A stretch of DNA of 49,529 bases from positions 1 through 49,529 of the forward strand of contig JAISOS010000020.1 of NCBI GenBank assembly GCA_031275485.1. Direction: 5' to 3'. Positions 41,305 to 49,529 of the stretch are shown here, piece by piece. Position 1 is the first letter of the stretch; each line of letters opens with the position of its first letter. The notes under the pieces are model-generated. The model was not told the origin of the DNA. It worked only from the letters and a program-made list of their open reading frames with translations, and made no database searches. Position numbers and translations under genes: made by a program. Source of the stretch: Clostridiales bacterium (lineage in GTDB: Bacteria; Bacillota; Clostridia; Christensenellales; JAISNN01).

Positions 41305-42174
41305 ATGCCGATAGTGATAGGCGTTAGATTTAACAACAAGGGCAAGACATATTATTTTGACCCTTTGACAGAGAGCTTTGCGGAGGGCGGCGGCGTAATC
41401 GTCAATACCGCGAAGGGTATCGAGTACGGCACGGTGGTTATGCCGAATAAGGACGTCAAAGATAGCGATATAGTCGCGCCCTTAAAGAGTATTGTGAGAA
41501 AGGCGACGGAGGCGGACGACGCGGTGTGCCGGCGCAATATCGAGGAGAAACCGGAGGTTATGCGGATAGCGGCCGAAAAGATACGGCGGCGCGGACTTTC
41601 GATGAAGCTTGTGGACGCGGAATATACCTTTGACAGGTCGAAGCTCGTCATATATTTCACCGCGTCCGGACGTGTGGATTTTAGAGAGCTTGTAAAGGAT
41701 CTCGCGGCGGTTTTCAGAGTTCGTATAGAACTGAAGCAGATTTTTGAGCGCGACGAGGCGAAAATGTTAGGCGCGCTCGCGCCCTGCGGTCGGTCGTGCT
41801 GTTGCAGAAATCATCTCTCTGATTTCACAAAGGTATCTCTTAAAATGGCTAAGCTGCAAGGATTGTCGCTGAACCCCGCGAAGCTCAGCGGAGCTTGCAA
41901 CAGATTGATGTGCTGTCTTGCGTATGAAAACGCCTATTACAAGGAAATGTTCAAGGAGCTGCCAAAGGTCGGCACGACCGCTTTGACGCCCGACGGTAGC
42001 GGCGTCGTCGAAGCAAACGACATATTGCGGCAGACCTCGAGGATTAAGGTGCGGCTGAAGGACGGCACGTTCGACGTGCGGTATTATAAGTTGAAAGAAC
42101 TTAAAGCCACGGTCAAGCAGTCCGAAAAGGAAATAGCCGACGAGGACGCGGATGATTTGAAGGCGTTGGAATAA
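41305..42174 (+). CDS. ricT: PSP1-domain protein RicT (YaaT)
   Basis: A 289-aa protein. Family pattern 'LAPCGRSCCCRNHLSDFTKVSLKMAKLQ' (in pieces) and 'NPAKLSGACNRLMCCLAYE' with the cysteines that bind an iron-sulfur cluster in the Y-complex. In Bacillus RicT works with RicA and RicF to help RNase Y mature mRNAs and affects sporulation and competence. The ATG at 41305 has AGAGAGG upstream; the longer frame to 41173 crosses a repeat. The C-terminal ~25 residues are acidic. Confidence 0.9.
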   Translation: MPIVIGVRFNNKGKTYYFDPLTESFAEGGGVIVNTAKGIEYGTVVMPNKDVKDSDIVAPLKSIVRKATEADDAVCRRNIEEKPEVMRIAAEKIRRRGLSMKLVDAEYTFDRSKLVIYFTASGRVDFRELVKDLAAVFRVRIELKQIFERDEAKMLGALAPCGRSCCCRNHLSDFTKVSLKMAKLQGLSLNPAKLSGACNRLMCCLAYENAYYKEMFKELPKVGTTALTPDGSGVVEANDILRQTSRIKVRLKDGTFDVRYYKLKELKATVKQSEKEIADEDADDLKALE

Positions 42175-42214
42175 CGCCGAAGCGGCGTTCGGTTTTTGTA
42201 TTTTTAGAGTTTAC

Positions 42215-42272
42215 CTGCGGGAAACCTTTTGTGGACAAAAGGTTTCCCGCGCGCCCCTTTTCAAAAAATCTC
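42215..42272 (-). repeat. Oriented palindromic repeat (R orientation)
   Basis: Perfect 16-bp arms GCGGGAAACCTTTTGT (42217-42232) and ACAAAAGGTTTCCCGC (42235-42250), followed by GCGCCCCTTTTCAAAAAAT. It follows the ricT stop. Confidence 0.85.
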
Positions 42273-42374
42273 AATACTTATATCAATATAATTAAATTAA
42301 TAAAAAATAATAATAAAAATATAAAAAATCAAGCGCGGGATTGTCCGCGCTTTCGATAAAAAGGCGGTGTGAAA

Positions 42375-43937
42375 ATGAAAAGCGAATGGCTGGAAAGCGC
42401 GGTGTTTTACGAGGTCTATCCTACGAGCTTTTACGACTCGGACGGCGACGGAGTGGGCGACATAAAAGGCATAATTCAAAAGCTTGATTACATAAAGGAT
42501 TTGGGCGCGAACGGAATTTGGATTAACGCTTGTTTTTCGTCGCCGTTTAGGGACGGCGGCTACGACGTTACGGATTATTATTCCGTCGATAAGCGGTTCG
42601 GCGATAACCGCGATATGGAGGAGCTTTTCGCGGAGGCGGACAGGCGCGGAATCAGAGTGCTACTTGACCTCGTTATGGGGCATACCTCGATAGAGCACCC
42701 GTGGTTTGCCGAGTCGCAAAAGGCGGAAAAAAACGAATATACGGACGCGTATATATGGAAGCCGATGGGAAATCCCGCCGAAACAAAATCGGGGCAGTTT
42801 TTGAGCGGATTGTCCGAGCGCGAGGAGATGTTCCGTATAAACTATTACGCGATTCAGCCGGCTCTGAACTACGGCTATCATAAGCCTAAGGCGCGGTGGC
42901 AACAAGCGGTCGACGCGGACGCGCCTATGAAAAACCGCGAAAGGCTGATTGACGTTTGCCGGTTTTGGCTGAGAAAGGGAGCGGGAGGGTTCCGCGTCGA
43001 TATGGCGAATTATATGGTCAAGGACGACAAAAAGCGCGAGGGCAATATCGCCTTTTGGAACGACGTTATTCCGCGCGTAAAATCCGAATTTCCCGAGAGC
43101 GTTTTCGTTTCGGAATGGTTCAATCCCTATCAGGCGGTAAAACGGTCGGCTTTCGACATAGATTTTACGTCCGGATATTTTCTATACAGTATTTGGGATC
43201 GCGGCGTTCCCGAAAATTTCTCGCGAGAGGCGTATTTCGGGGAGTCGGGCAAGCATTTTTTCGAGGGTATCGCGCAGATATACGGCGCGATGGCGGCGGT
43301 TAAAAAAAAGGGATATCAGGCTATTACGCTCGGCAATCACGACAGGCAGAGAATGTCGCTCGGACGTAGCTTCGACCAGATGAAAGCCGCTTTCGCCTTC
43401 CATTTGACAATGCCGCACGTGCCGTTTATCTACTACGGCGACGAAGTGGGAGTGAGCTACCGCAGCGATATAAAGTCCAAGGACGGCGGCTATCGGAGGA
43501 CGGGCGCGCGCACTCCTATGCAGTGGAACAATTCAAAAAGCCGCGGCTTTTCGTCTGCGGACGAAAGCGGATTGTATCTGCCCGTCGAGAGCGACGAACG
43601 GCGTTCCGTCGCGGCGCAGGAGGGTGCGGAGGACTCGCTTTTAGAAACCGTGCGAAAATTAGCCGCGCTTAAACGCTCATTGAAATGTCTGAGGGCGAGC
43701 GGTTCGTACAAGCTTTTGACCTATAACCTTTCGGGTCTGCCGTATATCTACAAGCGCAAAAGCGACGCGGACGAGGTTATCGCTGTCTTTTATCCAAAAA
43801 AAGAAAAAAAGAGTTTCCGCGTAAAAAGACTTGGCGACCTTAGCGGCTATGGGGTCATAAGCGGCAATATGGAATTCAAAAACGGCAGATGCATGACCGA
43901 CGGCGAGGGCTTCGCGGTGTTTTATAGGACGTTTTAG
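42375..43937 (+). CDS. GH13 alpha-glucosidase or related alpha-amylase-family enzyme
   Basis: A 520-aa cytoplasmic enzyme of the oligo-1,6-glucosidase/trehalose-synthase type. 'VFYEVYPTSFYDSDGDGVGDIKGI' is the typical start. Region I 'DLVMGHTS' (usually DLVVNHTS), region II 'GGFRVDMANYM' with nucleophile Asp209, region III 'VFVSEWFNP' with acid Glu247, and region IV 'LGNHDRQR' with Asp323. The catalytic residues are complete. A GTG at 42369 is possible; the ATG at 42375 is preceded by AAGGCGG. Substrates are likely short alpha-glucosides; exact specificity cannot be read. Confidence 0.9.
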   Translation: MKSEWLESAVFYEVYPTSFYDSDGDGVGDIKGIIQKLDYIKDLGANGIWINACFSSPFRDGGYDVTDYYSVDKRFGDNRDMEELFAEADRRGIRVLLDLVMGHTSIEHPWFAESQKAEKNEYTDAYIWKPMGNPAETKSGQFLSGLSEREEMFRINYYAIQPALNYGYHKPKARWQQAVDADAPMKNRERLIDVCRFWLRKGAGGFRVDMANYMVKDDKKREGNIAFWNDVIPRVKSEFPESVFVSEWFNPYQAVKRSAFDIDFTSGYFLYSIWDRGVPENFSREAYFGESGKHFFEGIAQIYGAMAAVKKKGYQAITLGNHDRQRMSLGRSFDQMKAAFAFHLTMPHVPFIYYGDEVGVSYRSDIKSKDGGYRRTGARTPMQWNNSKSRGFSSADESGLYLPVESDERRSVAAQEGAEDSLLETVRKLAALKRSLKCLRASGSYKLLTYNLSGLPYIYKRKSDADEVIAVFYPKKEKKSFRVKRLGDLSGYGVISGNMEFKNGRCMTDGEGFAVFYRTF

Positions 43938-44627
43938 TTTTTTTAAATATACACGGTGAAAACCTTTTGCGGGCTTATCGTATGCGGATACAAGTTATAG
44001 GCGGTGAAGGCGCGTCAATTCCAGCGCATCCCGCGTAAAAATCGGTAAATTATACGGGTATGGCTACGGAAAAAGTCTGATTTAAAAAAGGTTTTATCAG
44101 TTTAACAGCGGTTCTTGTAATAATTCTCAAGGAGTTAAGTTTTTTGATTACAGTCGTTATGAATTGAAATCCCGTTAAAGATAAATATAGAATTTTTACC
44201 GAAGGAGGCAAGAGGCGGAAAGGTTATTTTTCGTATTACGGCGATACGAAAAAACCGTTCTTTTTTCCGCTTACGGCGAAAAAGGCAGCGTTCGGTTTAC
44301 GTAATTGTAATTCATAACGACTATTTGCGCGCCGCGTAATTTTAAAGAGGTTTTAAGCTTATTTCAAATTTGGCGGGAATATCCGCCTTTTAACGCCGCG
44401 TCACGGTGAAAAACCAAAACGTAAATCGTTTTACCGTCGCGTTGCCGTAACCGTTTAAACCGCGCAACGCGTGTTTTAAGAGGTTTGTTCGCCGTATCCG
44501 GACGCGTCCTGTTTTAACTTATTTACGCCTTATATTAGGGAAACCCGCGTATAAACGAACGACGCGCGTTTTGGTCGGTCCTTTTTCGGCTTCCGTCAAA
44601 GCGCGGAAAATTTTATGCCGTAAGGTA
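43938..44627. other. Long intergenic region, no gene seen
   Basis: It contains a partial palindromic repeat near 43952-43976 (GGTGAAAACCTTTTGCGGG), the MITE-like element at 44152-44322, and otherwise GC-poor filler with repeated CGCGTTTTAA-type words. Confidence 0.5.
44152..44322. mobile_element. MITE-like element with 14-bp inverted ends
   Basis: AGTCGTTATGAATT (44152-44165) and AATTCATAACGACT (44309-44322) are perfect inverted repeats bounding 171 bp of non-coding DNA. The left end matches 23903-23920. An internal stem near 44230-44285 (GTATTACGG...CCGCTTACGG region) is possible. Confidence 0.65.
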
Positions 44628-44656
44628 TTGAGTTTTGGAAAGATGTGTGATATAAT
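44628..44656 (+). promoter_or_regulatory. Sigma-A promoter of the APH-fold kinase gene
   Basis: TTGAGT (44628-44633), 17-bp spacer, TATAAT (44651-44656), with a second TATAAT overlapping just after. Confidence 0.8.
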
Positions 44657-44744
44657 ATAATAGGGAGTTATTGAAATTTACGTAACGCGCCGTAAGGACG
44701 CGGCTTAAAACCTATATTTCGGGCGGTCGGGGAGTTTTATCCGT

Positions 44745-45659
44745 ATGAATGAAAATTATGAGGATTATGTGCGGCGGGCGGCGGAGTCGGTATTTGGGAA
44801 CAAAATCGGCGGAATAAAATATATCGGCGGCGGTTTTTACGCGCGCGTGTTCGAGGTCGGGCTGAGAATAAGTCCTTTTGCCGTCGTCGTGAAGTTGCAT
44901 TTATTGAGCAACGCGGCGGAAAAGGAATGCCGGCAAATAGAATTTTTGAAGCGCCGGGCAAAAATTAAGATGCCGGAAATTTACGCTTTTATACAAAAGG
45001 CGGCGACGCAGGAATACGACGCTATCGTCATGGAGAAAATTCCCGGAAAGAGGATAGACAGGTGTAAGGTGATTCCCAAAAAATACAGGGCGGAGCTTGC
45101 CGCGCAGATCGTGGACAACCTTATCGGTTGGCACGCCGTGACGAACGAGACCTTCGGAGAGATAGGCGGCAGACAGTTCGCGACTTGGAAAGAATATTTG
45201 AGAGTGATAATAGACGAAATTCGGCTGTCCTTTAAGGCGTGTCAAAAGGACAATCCCGAAATTATCGCCTTATATAACGAAATAAAGACTATCGGCGCGG
45301 AGCTGGACACGGTGGTACCCGACGGCATAAAAGCCGCGCTCATTCACGGCGAATACAACACGCGCAATATTTTCAAGTCGAAAAATAAAATAACGGGCAT
45401 CGTAGACCCGCTCTCGGCGGGGTTTGCCGATAGAGAATTCGCCCTGCATCAATTGGACGTTTTAAACGGCGGAAAGCTCGGGCTTTTGGATTTATATAAA
45501 TCGAAAGTGAAATTGTCGGAAAATTTTGAAAAAAAATCCGCTTTTTATAAGCTTTTTTTAGAATTGAGGCATCACCTCTCCGTCCTCAGCCTCGACGAGG
45601 CGCATATATTGAAAATAAAAAAACTGATAGAGGAATACAAAAGCCTGCCGCTCGGATAA
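44745..45659 (+). CDS. APH-fold kinase with Glu in place of the catalytic Asp
   Basis: A 304-aa cytoplasmic protein of the aminoglycoside phosphotransferase/choline kinase superfamily. 'GGGFYARVFEVG' is the nucleotide loop, 'FAVVVKLH' carries the ATP lysine, and 'YDAIVMEKIPGKRI' is the hinge. The catalytic loop reads 'HGEYNTRNIF' (His201, Glu203, Asn208), where most members have HGD; metal-binding Asp221 in 'GIVDPL' is conserved. The Asp-to-Glu change may reduce or alter activity. Small-molecule substrate (sugar, choline, fructosamine or antibiotic) not determinable. Confidence 0.8.
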   Translation: MNENYEDYVRRAAESVFGNKIGGIKYIGGGFYARVFEVGLRISPFAVVVKLHLLSNAAEKECRQIEFLKRRAKIKMPEIYAFIQKAATQEYDAIVMEKIPGKRIDRCKVIPKKYRAELAAQIVDNLIGWHAVTNETFGEIGGRQFATWKEYLRVIIDEIRLSFKACQKDNPEIIALYNEIKTIGAELDTVVPDGIKAALIHGEYNTRNIFKSKNKITGIVDPLSAGFADREFALHQLDVLNGGKLGLLDLYKSKVKLSENFEKKSAFYKLFLELRHHLSVLSLDEAHILKIKKLIEEYKSLPLG

Positions 45660-45721
45660 GGCTTCCGCGGCAACTGAATTTGCGTGAATTGCAAAATAAA
45701 AAGATAATAAAATCGTTAAGT

Positions 45722-45782
45722 TAAAGTTTTTTGGAAAGGGGCGCGGAGAAAACCCTTTGTGAATAAAAGGTTTTCCGCGCGT
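45722..45782 (+). repeat. Oriented palindromic repeat (F orientation)
   Basis: TAAAGTTTTTTGGAAAGGGGC flank (45721 on), arms GCGCGGAGAAAACC and GGTTTTCCGCGC. Upstream of the GH20 gene. Confidence 0.8.
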
Positions 45783-45822
45783 AACCCGCCGTTTTCAAAA
45801 AATTCAAAAGGAGACATAAAAT

Positions 45823-47445
45823 ATGTTAATGATTCCTAAACCGCGAAAAGTCGAGATTAAATCGTGCGGCGCGCTGGATTTGAGAGAACTGAAAAGCCTA
45901 TGCGTATGCGGAGAATTCAAAGAAATTCCGCCGGTGATAGATCAAACGCTCTTCGCGAAAATTCACGCCGCGCCCGAGATAAACGGAAAGAGCGGTCCCG
46001 CGATGCGTATTTTGTTCGACGCGGGCGTTAAGCCGGAGGGCTATTTCATGAGGATCTCCGAGGATGGAGTGGAGATAAGGGCGGCGGACAAGAACGGCGC
46101 GCTTTACGCCGTTCAGACGCTCCGAACCGCCGCTAAGGCGGACTCGGAAAAGCCGTTATATAAGGTTGAATTCTCCGAGATTGAGGACTATCCCGACCAT
46201 GCGTGGCGCGGTCTTCTGCTCGACGCGGCGAGGCATTTTTGGGATGCGGACTACATAAAAAAAATTATAGACATATTGCTTTTGCACAAGATGAATTCGT
46301 TGCATCTTCACCTGACCGACGATCAGGGCTGGCGCATCGAGATTAAGAGCTTTCCGCTTTTGACCGAGATAGGGAGTAAGCGCGGGCGGACGCATATAGG
46401 CGGTTGGGCGAACAAGCGCGATTTGGACGACGGCAAGCCTCATTCGGGCTTTTACACGCAGGAGGAGATGCGCGGCATAGTCGAATACGCGGGACTTCGC
46501 GGCGTAGCCGTGATTCCCGAAATAGATATGCCCGCGCATTTCGCGGCGGCGTTCGCGGCATACGGGCATCTCGCCTGCCGCGACAAAAAAATCGAGGTGC
46601 CGTGGTATTTCGGCGGACATTATCCGTCCTCTCGGGGAGAGAAGGATTGGAACAGAAGCGTCTGCGTAGGCAAAAAGACGACTTTCGACTTTATTTTCGC
46701 GGTCATCGACGAGATAGCCGAGTTGTTTTCCGCGCCGTATATACACATTGGTGGCGACGAGGCGCCTAAGGGAGAATGGGAGGTCTGCCCCGATTGTCAA
46801 AGGCTGATGAAGGAAAAAGGGCTGGCGGATACGAAAGAATTGCAAAGCTACTTTGTGCGCACGGTTTGCGATTATGTGAAGAGCAAGGGTAAAAAACCTA
46901 TCGGCTGGAACGAGGTCCTGCAGGGCGGTAATTCGGACACGGATATGCTCGTGCAGTATTGGACGATACAAAACGACAAAAATGTCGCCGCTTTCCTGGG
47001 AAAGGGCGGAAAGGCGCTTATGACGAAGCACAAACCGCTTTATATAGATATGCCTTATTCAAAGTATTCTTTGAAATCCGTCTATAATTTTAAAACTTAC
47101 GCGGGCGGAGTGAGCGAGAGCTTTGCCGGGCGCGTCGTAGGCGTCGAGACCGCGCTTTGGACGGAATGGGTGGGTAGCGTTGAAAAATTGGAGTTTCAGC
47201 TTTTTCCGCGTCTGACCGCCGTTGCGGAGGTCTGTTGGAGCAGGCAAAGAGACGATTACCGCACGGAATTTTTGCCTCGCCTTAGGGAATTCAAGGAAAT
47301 TTACGATGGCTTGGGCGTGAATTACGCGCGCCCGAAAATCGCCGATCCGAAAAATCCTATAAAGAGATTGAGCGTTTTGCGCGACTTTCTCTTTAAGGAT
47401 ACGGAGAGAGAATTTAACGAAAACGAGCGTATAAAAAATATGTGA
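45823..47445 (+). CDS. GH20 beta-N-acetylhexosaminidase
   Basis: A 540-aa enzyme releasing terminal GlcNAc or GalNAc. Residues ~1-125 form the GH20b-like small domain. The TIM barrel follows with 'MNSLHLHLTDDQGWRIEIK', 'VIPEIDMPAHFAA', the catalytic pair Asp312-Glu313 in 'HIGGDEAP', and 'VETALWTEWV' near the end. No signal peptide is seen, so it may act on imported glycans or wall fragments. SD AAGGAGA lies about nine bases before the ATG. The Asp-Glu pair supports the substrate-assisted mechanism of the family. Confidence 0.93.
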   Translation: MLMIPKPRKVEIKSCGALDLRELKSLCVCGEFKEIPPVIDQTLFAKIHAAPEINGKSGPAMRILFDAGVKPEGYFMRISEDGVEIRAADKNGALYAVQTLRTAAKADSEKPLYKVEFSEIEDYPDHAWRGLLLDAARHFWDADYIKKIIDILLLHKMNSLHLHLTDDQGWRIEIKSFPLLTEIGSKRGRTHIGGWANKRDLDDGKPHSGFYTQEEMRGIVEYAGLRGVAVIPEIDMPAHFAAAFAAYGHLACRDKKIEVPWYFGGHYPSSRGEKDWNRSVCVGKKTTFDFIFAVIDEIAELFSAPYIHIGGDEAPKGEWEVCPDCQRLMKEKGLADTKELQSYFVRTVCDYVKSKGKKPIGWNEVLQGGNSDTDMLVQYWTIQNDKNVAAFLGKGGKALMTKHKPLYIDMPYSKYSLKSVYNFKTYAGGVSESFAGRVVGVETALWTEWVGSVEKLEFQLFPRLTAVAEVCWSRQRDDYRTEFLPRLREFKEIYDGLGVNYARPKIADPKNPIKRLSVLRDFLFKDTEREFNENERIKNM

Positions 47446-47845
47446 AAACAAAAATTTTATATGCTTTTGCAATAAAAAGACGTATGTTTTTTTGCGCGTA
47501 TTTTGAAATAAAAACGGTTGCGCTTTCATGTGTTTTTTTGATAAAGAGCGTTGCAATTAATGAAAAAACAACGGTGCCTTTAAGCGTTTTTAGCAATAAA
47601 ACTGCGGATTTTTATGCGCATTTTTGATGAAAAAACGACGATGTTTTTAATCGTTTTTGCAATAAAAGCGCGGGTGTTTTACGTGTTTTTATAATAAAAA
47701 AAACGTTGAAATTAACGCGTATTTTAAAAGAAAAACCTTAAATTTAACGAAAAAACGGCATAAAAACGCGGGGGAAAACAGTATTTTTTATGTGTGTTTT
47801 AGATAAAAAACAATGAAGAACGAATTTTAAAGGCGATAACGAAAA
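47446..47845. repeat. Degenerate AT-rich tandem repeats
   Basis: About ten imperfect units of 31-36 bp built on AATAAAAnCGnnGnTTTTTATGCGTTTTT. They resemble units in 20267-20852. The next gene's SD is weak (AAAGGCGATAACGAAA). Confidence 0.65.
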
Positions 47846-48643
47846 ATGAATGATATAAATCCGATTTTAGCGGCGCTGATAGGCACGTTAATAGCATTTT
47901 CGGGAACCGTTGCGGGCGCGGCGTTTGTGTTTTTCACAAAAAAAGAATTGGGGAAAAAGACGCAAAAAGCCTTCTTAGGCTTCGCGTCGGGCGTTATGAT
48001 CGCCGCGTCGGTATGGTCTCTGTTGCTACCCGCCGCAGAGTATGCCGTCGAAAAAGGAATACCCGAATGGCTTCCCACCTCCGTCGGCTTTTTGGCGGGC
48101 GCGGGCTTTTTGTTCGCGTTAGATAAGCTGCTTCCGCATTGGCACGTGCGCGCCGCCGCGCCCGAAGGCCTGAATAAAAATTACAAAAAAGCCACAAAGC
48201 TGCTACTGGCGATAGTGTTGCATAACGTGCCGGAGGGTATGGCGGTTGGCTTGGCGTTTGCGCTGGCCGGCGGCGACGGTTCGTCGTCGGTGAGCTTAGC
48301 CGCAGCGTTCGCACTGGCAATCGGAATTGCCGTGCAAAACTTGCCCGAGGGCGCGGTCGTGTCTCTGCCGTTCGCGGGAGAGGGATTGCCTAGGAAAAAA
48401 GCGTTCGCATATGGCGCGCTGTCCGGCATAGTCGAGCCGATAGCGGGCGTTTTGGGCGCGCTTGTCGCCGTCGCGGCGACGGCGTCTATTCCGTGGGTGC
48501 TGTCCTTTGCCGCAGGAGCGATGATATACGTCGTCGTGGACGAGCTTGTGCCTGACGCCGCGTCGGAACACTCCGACGCCGGTACGCTTGCCGCCGTGGT
48601 CGGTTTTGCGCTTATGATGGTTTTGGACACGGCACTTTCTTAG
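47846..48643 (+). CDS. ZIP family metal transporter
   Basis: A 265-aa membrane protein with eight segments, importing Zn2+ or related divalent metals. Segment 4 carries 'HNVPEGMAVG' and segment 5 'QNLPEGAVVS', the binuclear metal sites of the ZupT-like branch; 'IYVVVDELVPDA' is in a later segment. A short cytoplasmic loop contains 'HWHVRAA' where longer His-rich loops occur in relatives. Alone, after an AT-rich repeat region. Confidence 0.92.
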   Translation: MNDINPILAALIGTLIAFSGTVAGAAFVFFTKKELGKKTQKAFLGFASGVMIAASVWSLLLPAAEYAVEKGIPEWLPTSVGFLAGAGFLFALDKLLPHWHVRAAAPEGLNKNYKKATKLLLAIVLHNVPEGMAVGLAFALAGGDGSSSVSLAAAFALAIGIAVQNLPEGAVVSLPFAGEGLPRKKAFAYGALSGIVEPIAGVLGALVAVAATASIPWVLSFAAGAMIYVVVDELVPDAASEHSDAGTLAAVVGFALMMVLDTALS

Positions 48644-48689
48644 AACAAGCGGGAGAACGGAAAGTAGCGTATATTCGCGAATTTGGGTC

Positions 48690-48832
48690 CGCCCGCCGTG
48701 CCGGCAGGTTTTGCGCCTATGCCGGTTTTGGATAATACGGCGTTTTCTTATAAGAATTCAAAGGTATTATTCGCGGGATTAAGCCGCCCGCTTCCGTTTA
48801 TGCCTGTTTTTGATACGGCGTTTTTTAATGGA
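48690..48832. repeat. Two decayed duplicates of the ZIP gene's 3' end
   Basis: 48695-48755 repeats 48592-48645 (GCCGTG..CGG, TTTTGCGC.TATG..GGTTTTGGA, CGGC..TTTCTTA), and 48785-48832 repeats it again (TTTATGCC.GTTTTTGATACGGCGTTTT). Offsets are about 105 and 90 bp. Confidence 0.7.
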
Positions 48833-49376
48833 GCGTGAAATTCGGCGGCGTTATTGAGGAAAATTGTATGACGGGACGGAAAATTCGGCGGAGTAAATCA
48901 TAGAGCGTAATTGTTATGCGTAGCGTAAAATTTTGTGGAATTACACGGCGCGAGGTATTTGCGGGGAATTTTCGTGAAAATGAAACGACGGAAGCGGCGG
49001 GAGGAAAAAGCATCCGACGTTTTGTATAAACGCGACTGTATTGCCGCGTTGGTTATATGTTCGCTGTCCCTTGGATTGTGACTTCTCTTCCGTTTTTGTT
49101 TTGGTCGTTGCGGGGAGGGTTTGTCATAATGAGCATAAATGCCGTTATACACGGAATGACGGACGGCTTAAAAGCCGATAAAAAGAAAATTAATTTAGGA
49201 TCAAAGGGTTAATTTTATTCAGCTCGTAATCGCGTAGTTTTTTTTGCTGGCGTGTTTACTGACCTAAAAGAAAAAATTAAACGCGGAATTGTATATGTAA
49301 AAAATGTTTTTTATATACATTATTTTTACTTCGTGTCAAAATCTATGCCTTGCGGATTATATAGATATATGTATAA
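48833..49376. other. Intergenic region with one AT-rich inverted repeat
   Basis: No gene is seen. TGTATATGTAAAAAA and TTTTTTATATACA at about 49290-49318 form an imperfect hairpin that may be a terminator or operator before phage-type DNA. Confidence 0.45.
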
Positions 49377-49529
49377 ACCGTAATTGCCCCTGCAAACTCT
49401 TTCTACGACGACGTGACCTTTAAGAGGGATATAGAGCCTAAGGGCGCGAACGACGAGCATTACAAGCGGTTGCAGGAGCAAAGGCACAACGAGCGGATGA
49501 TACGGCAATGGAAGCGGGTGGAGGCGGGA
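49377..49529 (+). CDS. Phage minor-capsid-like protein fragment (runs off the window)
   Basis: An open frame of 51 codons reaches the right edge. The sequence 'FYDDVTFKRDIEPKGANDEHY' (in pieces) and 'RLQEQRHNERMIRQWKR' resembles the basic helix preceding cysteine-rich parts of phage minor capsid or head-assembly proteins ('QRxxERxIRxWKR'). There is no start codon: the frame opens after TAA at 49374, so the 5' end is missing and this is probably a prophage relic or an inserted fragment. The adjacent window would decide. Confidence 0.5.

Noticed and set aside
47442-47627. Small ORFs on both strands after the GH20 gene
   Set aside because: They read through degenerate AT-rich tandem repeats and have no ribosome binding site.
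49326-49508. Minus-strand 60-aa ORF at the right edge
   Set aside because: It overlaps the plus-strand capsid-like frame, is Leu/Val-rich, and has no SD; the plus-strand frame has a recognisable motif.

Overview
The window looks like chromosomal DNA of an uncultured Bacillota (Clostridia-like) bacterium. Supporting signs are GGAGG-type ribosome binding sites, sigma-A promoters (TTGACA/TTGATT, 17-18 bp spacer, TATAAT), DegV, the neighbouring pair holB-ricT, and a Gram-positive style conjugation module. I see no rRNA, tRNA, CRISPR array or integrase.

Positions 1-12,300 are a decaying integrative/conjugative element (ICE) read mostly on the minus strand. In reading order it has a replication-type HTH protein, a frameshifted ssb, a 56-aa ORF, an ArdC/zincin/primase-polymerase fusion, a multi-hairpin oriT-like region, a ribbon-helix-helix (RHH) accessory protein, the 3' end of an Ig-repeat surface protein, a VirB2-like pilin, a lipoprotein, VirB6, and a chimera of VirB4 N-half and ParA C-half followed by a small RHH protein. 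On the plus strand lie two paralogous small genes and a VapD-like gene. Twenty-five exact copies of the palindrome GTATATAC, mostly 15-16 bp apart, sit in five intergenic arrays of this element. With ParA and the RHH protein they suggest a partition (centromere) system. Two gene-fusion junctions and a 20-bp duplication in ssb show that the element is probably no longer autonomous, unless they are assembly artefacts.

Positions 12,300-32,200 hold ordinary genes (alkaline phosphatase, NAD synthetase, YhhN, alpha/beta hydrolase, DegV, a phosphoribosyltransferase) and several unknowns. Two items stand out: an approximately 600-nt structured RNA at 15,832-16,436 with its own promoter and a pairing of its two ends, and a 1740-aa RND/MMPL transporter whose extracytoplasmic part carries about ten copies of a ~100-aa repeat.

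Positions 32,434-39,620 are an operon of an SCP2-like protein, a class III aminotransferase, a split transketolase and a second SCP2-like protein. It looks like an undescribed pathway making an amino compound from a ketol transfer, perhaps on a lipid. It is interrupted by a foreign-looking cassette encoding a 30-aa membrane peptide, a toxin-like membrane protein, an immunity-sized protein and a trypsin-like protease.

Positions 39,994-49,529 carry holB, ricT, a GH13 glycosidase, an APH-fold kinase, a GH20 hexosaminidase, a ZIP transporter and, at the very end, part of a phage minor-capsid-like gene.

Intergenic DNA is long and repeat-rich: about 13 copies of an oriented palindromic element, MITE-like elements, degenerate AT-rich tandem repeats, and decayed echoes of gene 3' ends just downstream of three stop codons.
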